DNA from: Oscillospiraceae bacterium
GTDB taxonomy: Bacteria; Bacillota; Clostridia; Oscillospirales; Acutalibacteraceae
Assembly: GCA_009779995.1 (NCBI GenBank)
Contig: WRDW01000002.1
Span: 1 to 64,000 of the forward strand
DNA: 64,000 nucleotides
Direction: 5' to 3'
Below the pieces are notes generated by a model. The model was given only the letters and a program-made list of their open reading frames with translations, had not been told where the DNA came from and made no database searches. Position numbers and translations under genes: made by a program. Shown one piece after another: positions 54,676 through 64,000 of this stretch (position 1 is its first letter; each line of letters opens with the position of its first letter).

Positions 54676-55373
54676 ATGGCTATCCTCCACAAAACTTCGA
54701 TAGCTGACAGCCCTGCCGCCCAGGCGATCACGCCCGCGAGGGCCAGCCAGTCTTTGCTCTTCATATGCAGGGGAGCGTAGCTGCCGCGCTGTTCGTGGGC
54801 CCCGAAGCCCCGCAGCTCCATGGCCATGGCCAGCTTTTGGGCGCGCTGAACGCCCGCGGCTATCGTCGGCATGAGCAGGTAGGTGTATACGCGCAGACGC
54901 GCTTTCATCTTCAGGCGGCGGAAATCGACCCCCCGCAGCTGCATGGCGGTGAGAGAGTCTTTAAAGCTCTCGCTGAACTGGGGCACGAAGCGCAGGCCCA
55001 CGCTCACCATATAGGCCAGCTGGTAGGGCAGGCGCAGCTGTATCATGGCCTGCACCAGCGCGTGGCCGGGGTAGGCCGCCAGCATCGTCCCGCCGAGCAT
55101 CAGGATGACGAGGCGCTCCAGCACCGCCGCGCCGGTCAACAGGCCCGTGCGTATATCCCCGCTGAAGAGCGCCTGCAGCGCCGTGACGGACACGAGCGTG
55201 ATCCACAGGCCCGCCAGGCGGCGCAGCACCCGGCCCACGGGAGCCTTCCCCCAGAGGGCCGCTATCATGGCCGAGAGCAGCACCGGGGCGAGCTCCAGCG
55301 CCCCGCGCAGGACGACGCCGGCCGTGGACAGCAGGAGGACGAACAGGAGGGTGACGCGGGGGTCAGTTTTCAT
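54672..55373 (-). CDS. ECF transporter transmembrane component T (CbiQ-like)
   Basis: SVGLRFVPQFSESFKDSLTAMQLRGVDF and AMAMELRGFGA motifs; multi-TM. Confidence 0.85.
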   Translation of the reverse strand: MKTDPRVTLLFVLLLSTAGVVLRGALELAPVLLSAMIAALWGKAPVGRVLRRLAGLWITLVSVTALQALFSGDIRTGLLTGAAVLERLVILMLGGTMLAAYPGHALVQAMIQLRLPYQLAYMVSVGLRFVPQFSESFKDSLTAMQLRGVDFRRLKMKARLRVYTYLLMPTIAAGVQRAQKLAMAMELRGFGAHEQRGSYAPLHMKSKDWLALAGVIAWAAGLSAIEVLWRIAI

Positions 55374-56103
55374 GGACACCCCCCGCGCCTTCGCCGCTTC
55401 CCCCCTCGATCCACCCCAACGAATCTGCGGATTTGTCGGGGGCCCCGGAAGCGAGGGGGGCCTGGTTCAGCTGTTCCATGCGCACTTCTCTTTGGGCATT
55501 GGCTTTCACAAACGCCGCGTCGTGGCTGATGAGCAGCACGGAAATCCCGTCGCGCAACACCTCCCGTATCACACCGGCGAGGATCGCTTTGCGGCGGGCG
55601 TCCAGGCCGGTGGTGGGCTCGTCGAGGACGAGGGCTTCGGGCTTGTTCAGCAGCAGCCCGCAGATGGCCAGGCGCTGCTGCTCCCCCCGGCTGAGGGTCA
55701 GCACGCTGCGCCGCGCGAGCGAATCCAGCTCGAAGCGGGCGAGCAGCGCCATGGCCCGCGCTTCGGCCTCCCCCGGAGAGATGCCCTGCAATTCCTGCGT
55801 AAACATCAGGTCTTCCAGCACCGTCGGCGCGAAGAGCTGCCGCGCGGGCTCCTGGAAGAGATAGCCGATGCGCTGCCCGCGCCGCCCGAGGCTCCACTTC
55901 GCGGTGTCCTCGCCGTCGAAGAGCACGGCCCCGCCCTGCGGCTTCAGCAGGCCGCACAGCAGCTTGCCCAGGGTGGTTTTCCCGCTGCCGTTGGACCCTG
56001 TGAGTGCGGCGCACGCGCCCGGCCCCATAGAAAAATCCACCCCGCGCAAGGAAAAGCCTGTGCCGGGGTAGGTGAATGTTAGGTTTTTGGTTTCGATGGT
56101 CAA
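55363..56103 (-). CDS. ECF transporter ATP-binding protein
   Basis: GSNGSGKTTLGKLLCGLLKPQGG, LSRGEQQRLAI, LVLDEPTTGLDARRK, LISHD. Confidence 0.9.
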   Translation of the reverse strand: MTIETKNLTFTYPGTGFSLRGVDFSMGPGACAALTGSNGSGKTTLGKLLCGLLKPQGGAVLFDGEDTAKWSLGRRGQRIGYLFQEPARQLFAPTVLEDLMFTQELQGISPGEAEARAMALLARFELDSLARRSVLTLSRGEQQRLAICGLLLNKPEALVLDEPTTGLDARRKAILAGVIREVLRDGISVLLISHDAAFVKANAQREVRMEQLNQAPLASGAPDKSADSLGWIEGGSGEGAGGVHEN

Positions 56104-57632
56104 GCCTGGTTCCCCATCAATTCCTCCAAAATCAGCATGGCCACGCAGGAGAGCGAGCGCAGCTCGGCCACCTCCCTCGTGACTGCGCAGCCCTTCAGCT
56201 CCCCGTATAAAGCGCGCATCTCCCGCGCCGCAGCCGGCAGGCGTTCCCTGTCCGGGAAGACAAAAAAGGCCTCCTGCATGGCGGACTGGATTTGCTTGCG
56301 GCAGTTGACAGTTGACAGTTGACAGTTGACAGTTGACGGTTGCGCGAGCGGCTTCTCTATCAGAAAACTGTCAACTGTCAACTGTAAACTGTCAACTAGT
56401 ATGTCCTCCGCCGCCCGCCTTCCGAACACGAGCGCCTCTGGCAGGGAGTTGCTGGCCAGGCGGTTGCCGCCGTGCAGGCCCGTATGGGCGCACTCCCCGG
56501 CGGCGTAGAGCCCCGGGATGCTCGTGCGGCTGTGGAGGTCCACGTGCACGCCGCCCATGAGGTAGTGCTGGCAGGGGTACACCGGGATGAGGTCGGCGGC
56601 CATGTCGATCCCCCGGGCCTTGCAGGCGGCGAAGATGCCGGGGAACCGGTTCTCGATGAAACCGCGCTCTTTGTGGCGGATGTCGAGATAGAATTTGTCT
56701 CCGCCAGGGCCGTTGGCGGCGCCTATGCGCTTTTGTTCCTGAATGATTGCCCTGGAGACGACATCGCGCGGGGCGAGCTCCAGCCGGGGGTCGTACAGGT
56801 GCATGAAGCGCTCCTCATGGCAGTTGAGAAGATAGGCCCCCTCGCCGCGCACGGCCTCGCTGATGAGGAACTGCTCCTGCTCGCCGGGGGCGTTGAAGGC
56901 CGTGGGGTGGAACTGCACGAGGCTGATGTCCCTGATTTCCGCCCCCAGCTCGTGGGCGATGCGTATGCCGTCCCCGGTGGAGACCGCCGGGTTTGTCGTG
57001 TGCCGGTAGACCTGCCCGATGCCCCCCGTGGCCAGCAGCAGGTACCGGCAGGCGAAGCGCGCGGGGGCCTCGCCCACCAGGGCGTCAATTGTGAAAATAT
57101 CGCCGATCTTTTCGGCGGTGTAGGCCGTGGCCTCCAGCAGGGCGACGTTTGGAAGCGCGCGCACGTGGGGAAGGAGCTTGTCCACCATCTCCCTGCCCGT
57201 GCTGTCGGCGTGGTGCACGATGCGCCTGCGGCTGTGCCCGCCCTCCAGGGTCTTGGCGAGGTCGCCGCCGGGCGTGCGGTCGAACTCCACGCCCAGGGCC
57301 ATCACCCGGCGCACGTCCTCGGGCCCCTCGCGCACGAGGGTCTCCACGGCTTCCACGTCGTTGATATAGTTCCCCGCAGCCAGGGTGTCCTCCCGGTGCA
57401 GGGCGAAGCTGTCGTCGTCCGTTGTTCCGTGGACAGTGTCCTCCTCCAGCACGGCGGCCACGCCCCCCTGCGCCAGCGAGCTGCCGGAGACGTCCGGCGC
57501 CTGCTTGCTGAGCATGAGGACGGTCAACGGCTTTTCATTTTCCCCGCTGTGCAGGCACAGCGCGGCATAGAGCCCCGCCAGCCCGCTGCCGAGGATGATC
57601 ACGTCATAGGTTGTCTTCTCGGGAATGTTCAT
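56100..57632 (-). CDS. nadB: L-aspartate oxidase
   Basis: DVIILGSGLAGLYAAL, SSLAQGGVAAV, GGHSRRRIVHHADSTGREMVDKL, LATGGIGQVYRHTTNPAVSTGDGI, GECAHTGLHGGNRLASNSLPEALVFGRRAA. Confidence 0.95.
   Translation of the reverse strand: MNIPEKTTYDVIILGSGLAGLYAALCLHSGENEKPLTVLMLSKQAPDVSGSSLAQGGVAAVLEEDTVHGTTDDDSFALHREDTLAAGNYINDVEAVETLVREGPEDVRRVMALGVEFDRTPGGDLAKTLEGGHSRRRIVHHADSTGREMVDKLLPHVRALPNVALLEATAYTAEKIGDIFTIDALVGEAPARFACRYLLLATGGIGQVYRHTTNPAVSTGDGIRIAHELGAEIRDISLVQFHPTAFNAPGEQEQFLISEAVRGEGAYLLNCHEERFMHLYDPRLELAPRDVVSRAIIQEQKRIGAANGPGGDKFYLDIRHKERGFIENRFPGIFAACKARGIDMAADLIPVYPCQHYLMGGVHVDLHSRTSIPGLYAAGECAHTGLHGGNRLASNSLPEALVFGRRAAEDILVDSLQLTVDSFLIEKPLAQPSTVNCQLSTVNCRKQIQSAMQEAFFVFPDRERLPAAAREMRALYGELKGCAVTREVAELRSLSCVAMLILEELMGNQA
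56302..56399. repeat. in-frame palindromic tandem repeat inside nadB
   Basis: Array of CAGTTGA units (56302-56342) and its inverted counterpart ACTGTCA units (56364-56399). Confidence 0.9.
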
Positions 57633-57676
57633 GTGCTTATTATATACTCTTTTTGGGGGAAATGCAAATTGTTTTT

Positions 57677-60028
57677 TCACATCCCCCAAATCCCCTTGGC
57701 ATATTCCAGCACCGCCCTATCCGCCGCGAAACGCCCCGCGCCGCTGATGTTCATCAGGCTCATACGATTCCATTGCCGCGGGTCTTGATAGAGCTCGCAG
57801 GCCGTCTGCTGGGCGAAGCGATAGTCCGCGAAATCGGCCAGCACCATGTAGGGGTCCCAGTGGACGGTATTCCAGATTTCGCGGAACTCCTTCCCGGCCA
57901 CGCCCTGGTTGATAAAATCGATCACCCGGCGCAGCTCGGCGTTGTTCTGGTAGTAATCCATAGGTACGTAGCCGGGGCGCAGGCGTTTGACCTCCTCGGC
58001 GCGCAGGCCGAACAGCAGGATATTTTCCTCGCCCGCGGCCTCGAGGATTTCTACATTTGCGCCGTCCAGGGTGCCTATCGTGACGGCCCCGTTCATCATG
58101 AGCTTCATGTTGCCCGTTCCGCTGGCCTCGGTGCTGGCCAGGCTGATCTGCTCGCTGAGCTGCGCGGCGGGCACGAGCTGCTCGGCCATGGTGACGCTGT
58201 AGTTCTCCAGGAAACGCACCTGTAAACGCCCGTTTACGTCGGGATCATGATTGATTAGTTCGCCCAGGGCCGAAATAAATCGTATGATCTGCTTGGCGAT
58301 GAAGTAGCCCGGAGCGGCCTTGGCCGCGAACAGCCAGATGTGCGGCTGCACAAAATGCGCCGGGTCGTCTTTGAGGGCGAGGTATTCGGCCAGAATCGAA
58401 AAGGCGTTCAGGTGCTGGCGCTTGTACTCGTGCAGGCGCTTGATCTGCACGTCCAGCAGGCTCTCCGGGTCAATCACTATATTGCTTTGCCTTTTCAGGC
58501 GCTGTGCGAGCTCCCTCTTGTTCTCGAGCTTGATTTGCCCCAGGGCGTTGAGCACCTGAACGTCGTCGGCATATTTGCGCAGCTTTAGCAGCTCTTCGCC
58601 GTCATATATGAACTGATCTCCAATCAATTCTTTCAGGAGAGCGCTCAGTCTTGGATTTGCCTGGCACAGCCACCTGCGATGGGCAATCCCATTGGTGACG
58701 TTGCCGAATTTCCCGGGAAACACGGCGACGAAATCCGCGAAGAGCTCTTTTTTGATGAGCTCGCTGTGGAGGGCCGACACCCCGTTGACGCTGTGGCAGG
58801 CCGCGCAGCAGAGATTCGCCATGTATATCTTGCCGTCATGAATGACGGCTGTACTATGGGTTTTATTTTCGAAGCGATTGTCTATTTCTCTGATGATCTG
58901 CCAGATGCGCGGCAAAAGGCGTTTCACCAGGTCCTCCGGCCATTTCTCCAGGGCCTCGGGCAGCATGGTGTGGTTGGTGTACGCGAACGTGCGCGCGCAA
59001 ATGCCCCAGGCCGCCTCCCAGCCGTAGCCGCACTCGTCCAGCAGCAGGCGCATGAGTTCGGGAATCGCCATGGTGGGATGGGTATCGTTGATATGGATCG
59101 CCGCGCAGTCCGGCAGGGTGTCGGCGTTGCGGTGCTCGCGCAGGTGCCTGTGGACAATCTCCTGCATCGTGGCCGATACCAGGAAATATTGCTGGCGCAG
59201 GCGCAGGGCTTTCCCCTCGGGGTGGTCGTCGGTGGGGTAGAGGCCCTTGGAGATCATCTCGGCCATGGCGTTCTCCTCCACCGAGGCGAGGTAATCCCCC
59301 CGGATGAAGCTCTGCATGTCGATGTCCTGTTTTTTGGCGCTCCACAGGCGCAGGCGGCTGACGCCGACGCCGCCCATACCCGCCACCATCATGTCGAAGG
59401 GCACCGCCGTGACGGTCTTCGCGCCTACGAGCTGTACCTGGTGGTAGCCGTCCACCCAGCTCTCCTCCACCTGCCCCTCGAAGCGCACCGTCCGCGCCTG
59501 CTCCTCGTGTTCAACGAGCCACACCTTGCCGCCGGGCAGCCAGAAGTCCGGCAGCTCGCTCTGCCAGCCGTCGATGAGCTTCTGCTGGAAGATGCCGAAC
59601 TCGTACAAAATCGAGTAGCCCGTGGCGGGAATGCCCTGCGTGGCCAGGGCTTCGAGGTAGCAGGCCGCCAGGCGGCCCAGGCCGCCGTTGCCGAGGCCGG
59701 GGTCGGGCTCGCAGCCGTAGAGCTTTTCCAGCTTCACGCCGAAATCGGCCAGGGCCTCCCCGGCGAGCTGCGTCAACCCCAGGCTGAACAGCGCGGCCTT
59801 CAGCGAGCGGCCCATCAAAAACTCCATGCTGAGATAATATACTCTTTTGCGCTCGCGCGTATTTTCGGAAAATTCCGCGCGCATCCCGCCCAGCGCGTCA
59901 CGCAATATGCCCGCCAGGGCCTTGTAGTAGTGCGTATTGTCGGCGTCACGCGGCGTCACGCCCAGGTAGCGGCTCAGCCGTGTGGCCAGCTGCTCCTTGA
60001 GTTCCTGTTTGCTTTGAGGCAGTTGCAT
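57677..60028 (-). CDS. glycogen/starch/alpha-glucan phosphorylase
   Basis: VYYLSMEFLMGRSLKAALFSLG, GNGGLGRLAACYLEALATQGIPATGYSI, HINDTHPTMAIPELMRLL, EASGTGNMKLMMNGAVTIGTLDGANVEI. Confidence 0.96.
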   Translation of the reverse strand: MQLPQSKQELKEQLATRLSRYLGVTPRDADNTHYYKALAGILRDALGGMRAEFSENTRERKRVYYLSMEFLMGRSLKAALFSLGLTQLAGEALADFGVKLEKLYGCEPDPGLGNGGLGRLAACYLEALATQGIPATGYSILYEFGIFQQKLIDGWQSELPDFWLPGGKVWLVEHEEQARTVRFEGQVEESWVDGYHQVQLVGAKTVTAVPFDMMVAGMGGVGVSRLRLWSAKKQDIDMQSFIRGDYLASVEENAMAEMISKGLYPTDDHPEGKALRLRQQYFLVSATMQEIVHRHLREHRNADTLPDCAAIHINDTHPTMAIPELMRLLLDECGYGWEAAWGICARTFAYTNHTMLPEALEKWPEDLVKRLLPRIWQIIREIDNRFENKTHSTAVIHDGKIYMANLCCAACHSVNGVSALHSELIKKELFADFVAVFPGKFGNVTNGIAHRRWLCQANPRLSALLKELIGDQFIYDGEELLKLRKYADDVQVLNALGQIKLENKRELAQRLKRQSNIVIDPESLLDVQIKRLHEYKRQHLNAFSILAEYLALKDDPAHFVQPHIWLFAAKAAPGYFIAKQIIRFISALGELINHDPDVNGRLQVRFLENYSVTMAEQLVPAAQLSEQISLASTEASGTGNMKLMMNGAVTIGTLDGANVEILEAAGEENILLFGLRAEEVKRLRPGYVPMDYYQNNAELRRVIDFINQGVAGKEFREIWNTVHWDPYMVLADFADYRFAQQTACELYQDPRQWNRMSLMNISGAGRFAADRAVLEYAKGIWGM

Positions 60029-60059
60029 GAATTGACCCCCCTTTATCAGGTCTGTATCT

Positions 60060-60175
60060 CGGGTGGCAAGAATGCCACCCCTACAGATTGTATTCAATCA
60101 CACATTTCGTGTCGCGTATTGCTGTAGGGGCGGCACTTTTGCGAACCTTAGTTGCGCAAAAGCAGTTGCCGCCCG
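60060..60175. repeat. pair of R1 palindromic repeats
   Basis: CGGGTGGCAAGAATGCCACCCCTACAG (60060-60086) and CTGTAGGGGCGGCACTTTTGCGAACC...GCAGTTGCCGCCCG (60122-60175). Confidence 0.85.
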
Positions 60176-60176
60176 C

Positions 60177-61751
60177 CTATCCCTCCAGCACCGCCCACGC
60201 CCCCCTGATTCCGTCCACCGCCGCGGAGACAATCCCCCCGGCGTGGCCCGCGCCCTCCCCGAGGGGGTAGAGCCCGCGCACATTGGCCTGCCATGAGTCA
60301 TCGCGCGGGATGCGCACCGGCGAGGAGCTGCGTGTCTCCGGCCCGGTGAGGACGGCCTCGGGGTGGGCGAAGCAACTCAATTGACGCGCCAGCAGGGGCA
60401 GTGCCCGCGCCATGGCCGACGTTACGGCTTCGGGCAGAACCCGGCGCAAATCGCCCGGCACGGCCCCTGTGGGGATGCTGGGCTTCACGCCGCCGAACCG
60501 ACGGCCTGGCCGCGCGGCGAGAAAATCACCTACGGTCTGCGCCGGGGCCGCGTAATTGCCGCCCGCAAGAGAAAAGGCTGATTGCTCGATTTTTCTCTGC
60601 AGCGCGAATCCGGCCAGGGCATGGGGGCCTTCCATCGAAGGGTCAACCCCCACAAGCAGCGCAGCGTTCGAATTTTGCGCGCCGCGCGCGTGCTCGGACA
60701 TACCGTTCGTGACCACACCGCCCTCCTCGGAGCTCGCGCAGATCACAGAGCCCCCCGGGCACATGCAGAATGTGTAGACGCCAATGCCATTTTGGGTGCG
60801 CGAGGCCAGCTTGTAATCGGCAGAACCCAGCGCCGGATGCCCCGCAAAATTGCCGTACTGCGCCCGGTCGATCCATTCCCGGGGGTGCTCGATGCGCGCG
60901 CCCACGGCGAAGGGCTTCTGGCGCATCTCCACGCCGGCGCTGTGCAGCATCTCTATTGTGTCCCGGGCGCTGTGCCCGATACACAGCAGCAGGGCGTCCG
61001 CTTCGACTGCAAAGCGCTTTGCGTTTTGCGTATATGCCAGGCCTGTCAACCGGCTCTGCTCTATAAAAAGCTTGTCCAGGCGCGCGCCGAAACGCAGTTC
61101 CCCGCCAAGAGACTCGATTTCTTTTCTCAGGGAAGTGATCACACTGCCGAGCCTGTCCGTCCCCACATGGGGCTTGGCCTGCGTGCGTATCTCCGGCGGC
61201 GCGCCATGATTCGCTAACTCCTGCAAAACGAAGCGGCATAACGGGTCCTTGATCCCGGTGTTCAGCTTGCCGTCGGAGAAAGCCCCCGCGCCGCCCTCGC
61301 CGAACTGCACATTGCTCTCGGGGTCGAGCCTTTGCGCTGTGTTGAACTGCGCCACGTCCTTCGACCTTTGCCCAATGGGCTGCCCGCGCTCCAGCACGAT
61401 GGGCTTGTACCCCGCCCGAGCCAGGGTGAGCGCCGCGAAAATCCCCGCCGGGCCGAAGCCCGCTATAACAGGGCGCAGCGCGCTTTTTCGCCTGAACGCC
61501 GGTATTTCCAGGGGCGTCTCATGATATATCTCAACGCCCGGCCGGAGATATTTTTCCTCGTTCTCTATCTCAACAAGAATATGGCACACGAAATGCACAT
61601 TGCTTTTCTTGCGGCTGTCGATGGCCTGGCGCAGCAAACGCACGCTTCTAATAGCGCCGCTAGGGCAGCGCAGTTTTTCCCGCGCGGCCCGGATGAGGTT
61701 TTCGGTCAGGCCGCCGTCCAGGGGAACGGGCAGGGCTTGTAGGAGGAGCAT
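60177..61751 (-). CDS. FAD-dependent dehydrogenase/oxidoreductase (uncharacterised large family)
   Basis: LRPVIAGFGPAGIFAALTLARAGYKPIVLERG, VQFGEGGAGAFSDGKLNTGIKDP, GLYPLGEGAGHAGGIVSAAVDGIRGA. Confidence 0.88.
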   Translation of the reverse strand: MLLLQALPVPLDGGLTENLIRAAREKLRCPSGAIRSVRLLRQAIDSRKKSNVHFVCHILVEIENEEKYLRPGVEIYHETPLEIPAFRRKSALRPVIAGFGPAGIFAALTLARAGYKPIVLERGQPIGQRSKDVAQFNTAQRLDPESNVQFGEGGAGAFSDGKLNTGIKDPLCRFVLQELANHGAPPEIRTQAKPHVGTDRLGSVITSLRKEIESLGGELRFGARLDKLFIEQSRLTGLAYTQNAKRFAVEADALLLCIGHSARDTIEMLHSAGVEMRQKPFAVGARIEHPREWIDRAQYGNFAGHPALGSADYKLASRTQNGIGVYTFCMCPGGSVICASSEEGGVVTNGMSEHARGAQNSNAALLVGVDPSMEGPHALAGFALQRKIEQSAFSLAGGNYAAPAQTVGDFLAARPGRRFGGVKPSIPTGAVPGDLRRVLPEAVTSAMARALPLLARQLSCFAHPEAVLTGPETRSSSPVRIPRDDSWQANVRGLYPLGEGAGHAGGIVSAAVDGIRGAWAVLEG

Positions 61752-61760
61752 TGACGGGCC

Positions 61761-62525
61761 CTACTTCCGTTCAAACATATTCTTTCCCGGGTCAATCCCC
61801 GCAGCGGCAATCATGCGCGCCGCCCCTTCGTAATCGACGTCGGCCAGGCGGAAATGACAGTCACTGCCGATGGACAGGCTTACGCCCATGGACTGCAGCT
61901 GCGCCGCGTATTCCAGATAGCCATGCTTAAACTGCTGCGAAAGCGCAGGATGGAGCAGTATGGCCTCTATGTTGAGCTCGAAGGCGCAGTTGTTTTCCCT
62001 CAGAGCGTGAGCCAGCTCCAGCTTCATTGAACGCGGAATATCGGTGAAATCCGCAAAGGGATTTTCGGGCGATCTGCGCGTTCCGTGCCAAAGGTAGTGG
62101 GCCAGGATGTCCACCCCCGGGAGCGTGGCCAGAAACATGTTTTGCCGGTGATCGTCCCCGATCATATCAGCCTTTCCCCTGCTTTTGCAAAGCGGCCCAT
62201 GCGCCCCCGCGACGACATAGTCGACGCCCATTTCGTCCAGGAAAGCCCTGTCGGCGGCGACGGCGAAATGGCCGGCGGGCGAGAGAAAAACTGTGAGCTC
62301 GACGCCGAAGAAAAAACGGCCCCTAAGTGCCGGGTTTTCGGACAGCACGGCCAGATAGGCTTCCCGGGAACGCGCAAGATTGCCCAGGTTTTCCATTCTG
62401 TTCATATGGTCCGAAACACCGAAGCGCGTAATCCCCATCTGTTCCGCCTGCGCGGCCAGCTCCCGCATGGTCAGTTGGCCGTCGCTGTTGTGCGTGTGGA
62501 TATGCCAGTCGCTATGGATTTTCAT
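61761..62525 (-). CDS. PHP-domain phosphoesterase (histidinol-phosphatase-like)
   Basis: MKIHSDWHIHTHNSDGQLTMRELAAQAEQMGI, VVAGAHGPL, LSIGSDCHF. Confidence 0.85.
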   Translation of the reverse strand: MKIHSDWHIHTHNSDGQLTMRELAAQAEQMGITRFGVSDHMNRMENLGNLARSREAYLAVLSENPALRGRFFFGVELTVFLSPAGHFAVAADRAFLDEMGVDYVVAGAHGPLCKSRGKADMIGDDHRQNMFLATLPGVDILAHYLWHGTRRSPENPFADFTDIPRSMKLELAHALRENNCAFELNIEAILLHPALSQQFKHGYLEYAAQLQSMGVSLSIGSDCHFRLADVDYEGAARMIAAAGIDPGKNMFERK

Positions 62526-63652
62526 TCTTGTCCTCCGTCCTCCTCCAGTTTCGACATTGCCTCGTATTCCTCCGAGTAGCATGAATAATCCCCGAATTGA
62601 TCGGAATATTTCGATTTTTTCATCACGTGGATGTCGTCCGGGCCGAGGGAGATGCCTATCTCCTCGCCCACCCCGTGCTTTTCCGCACTCTGAATGAGCC
62701 ATTTAAAACCCCGGACGTCCACGATGCAGTCGTAGGCCGCGCCCTTGAAAGCGGCGCTGACGACCGCGCCGCGCAGCAGGTCTTCCCGGGGCGGCACGAT
62801 GTCCACGTCCTCCGGGCGCACGACAACATCGACTTTTTCGTTCTGCTCAAAGCCCCTGTCGACGCATTCAAAAATCATGTTCGCGAACTCCACGCGCAAA
62901 TCCTCAAGCATCACGCCGTCGAGGATATTGCTCTCGCCGATGAAATCCGCCACGAAGGCGTTCCTCGGCTCGTCGTAGACGTCCCTGGCGCTGCCGATCT
63001 GCTGGATGACGCCCTCGTTCATCACCACCACGGTGTCGCTCATGGACAGCGCCTCCTCCTGGTCGTGCGTCACATAGACGAAGGTGATGCCCGCGCGCTG
63101 CTGTATATTCTTCAGCTCCGCCTGCATTTCCTTTCGCAGCTTGAGATCCAAAGCACCTAATGGCTCGTCAAGCAACAGCACCCTGGGTTTGACAGCCAGG
63201 GCCCGCGCGATGGCCACGCGCTGCTGCTGCCCGCCGGAGAGCGAGGCCACGCCGCGCTTTTCAAAGCCCGTGAGGTTGACCAGCGCCAGCATCTCCTGCG
63301 CGCGGGCGGCAACTTCGGCCCCGGGGAGCCCGCGCAGCTTCAGCCCAAACGCCACGTTCTGCCGGACGTTCAGGTGGGGGAACAGCGCGCAGCGCTGGAA
63401 GATGGTGTTCACCTGGCGCTGATGCGGCGGCACGCCCCGCAGGTCCTCGCCGTCGAAGAGCACCTGCCCCTCCTCGGGCTCCACAAAGCCCGCGATGAGG
63501 CGCAGGGTGGTGGTCTTGCCGCAGCCGGAGGGCCCGAGCAGGGTGACGAACGCCCCGTTGCGGATGCTCAGGTTGAAGTTCTTCAGCACGGCCTCATCGC
63601 CATCGAAGCTGACGGTGATATTTTTCAGTTCGATGATGATGTCGTTTTCCAA
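62522..63652 (-). CDS. potA: spermidine/putrescine-type ABC transporter ATP-binding protein
   Basis: LLGPSGCGKTTTLRLIAGFVEPEEGQVLFDGEDL, LSGGQQQRVAIARALAVKPRVLLLDEPLGALDLKLRKEMQ, TFVYVTHDQEEALSMSD, TOBE-like C-terminus; TTG start inferred. Confidence 0.88.
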   Translation of the reverse strand: MENDIIIELKNITVSFDGDEAVLKNFNLSIRNGAFVTLLGPSGCGKTTTLRLIAGFVEPEEGQVLFDGEDLRGVPPHQRQVNTIFQRCALFPHLNVRQNVAFGLKLRGLPGAEVAARAQEMLALVNLTGFEKRGVASLSGGQQQRVAIARALAVKPRVLLLDEPLGALDLKLRKEMQAELKNIQQRAGITFVYVTHDQEEALSMSDTVVVMNEGVIQQIGSARDVYDEPRNAFVADFIGESNILDGVMLEDLRVEFANMIFECVDRGFEQNEKVDVVVRPEDVDIVPPREDLLRGAVVSAAFKGAAYDCIVDVRGFKWLIQSAEKHGVGEEIGISLGPDDIHVMKKSKYSDQFGDYSCYSEEYEAMSKLEEDGGQE

Positions 63653-63793
63653 TATCCACGCCCCCGGTTCAGGATTTGACGGGGGCGTCTTCCCCCCCAT
63701 TTTAGTATTTGCATTATACTCCAAAAATAGGGGGATGTCAAGGGGGTAACACACGCCCGTGCGCCTGTCCGGCAAAAATCGCGCTTATAGGAC

Positions 63794-63831
63794 AAAACCG
63801 TCCACGCATAGACATGTGCGGAGCGGTTTTT
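63794..63831. terminator. possible hairpin terminator near end of window
   Basis: AAAACCG ... CGGTTTTT with partial inner complementarity. Confidence 0.35.
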
Positions 63832-63965
63832 GCGTTGGCGCAATCTCATGAACCTATGCGATATTGCCCTGTTTTTTCTCCGCGCACACCAGCAGGATTG
63901 TCTTGACTGTAGGCTTTTTTAGAGCGAACATGGTAAGCAATGAATGCGCGAAAGGAGGGCCGCTT

Positions 63966-64000
63966 ATGCCAAAAGCAAAACCCCGCACGACGAAACCCGC
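63966..64000 (+). CDS. 5' end of an unidentified CDS (partial)
   Basis: ATGCCAAAAGCAAAACCCCGC... preceded by a strong Shine-Dalgarno aaaggaggg. Confidence 0.5.
   Translation, partial: MPKAKPRTTKP

Noticed and set aside
56302-56399. Possible CRISPR array
   Set aside because: Units are contiguous 7-mers without spacers and the array is inverted on itself; no cas genes are present in the window.
60029-60097. N-terminal extension of glycogen phosphorylase through an R1 repeat (MNTICRGGILATRD...)
   Set aside because: The native start MQLPQSKQELKEQL at 60028 is more plausible; the repeat is probably just in the leader.

Overview
This is a GC-rich bacterial chromosomal window, Firmicutes/Clostridia-like by gene content. 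It carries about 45 confident protein genes and no rRNA, tRNA or CRISPR that I could recognise. Content runs in order as follows. An AT-rich large serine recombinase has its N-terminus frameshifted at the catalytic motif. It is followed by a cysteine desulfurase/IscU pair and tandem GT14 glycosyltransferases, the second read in frame into quinolinate synthase (NadA). Next come L32/DUF177, an XRE-cupin regulator with an acyl-CoA synthetase, an LPxTG pilin-like protein, three GPH-type transporters, DegV, and a small family of secreted C-terminally anchored proteins. A glycan-type cluster (UroD-like proteins, GH4, GH38) is followed by an ABC pair, NadD-YqeK, RsfS, threonine synthase, RNase HII, TopA, DprA, TrmH-like and PGK. 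The end of the window holds an ECF transporter module with MobB-like and kinase-like genes, NadB, glycogen phosphorylase, an FAD dehydrogenase, a PHP phosphatase and PotA. The most unusual signals are: (a) several dispersed palindromic repeat families, some read in frame inside genes (DprA, RNase HII N-terminus, NadB); (b) two ~0.6-kb AT-rich cassettes, each carrying a small XRE regulator plus a small partner protein and flanked by direct repeats, one of which duplicates the topA 3' end at 69/72 identity; (c) a GT14-NadA fusion ORF; and (d) a paralogous surface-protein family. All product names come from reading the translations by eye; no database search was run.
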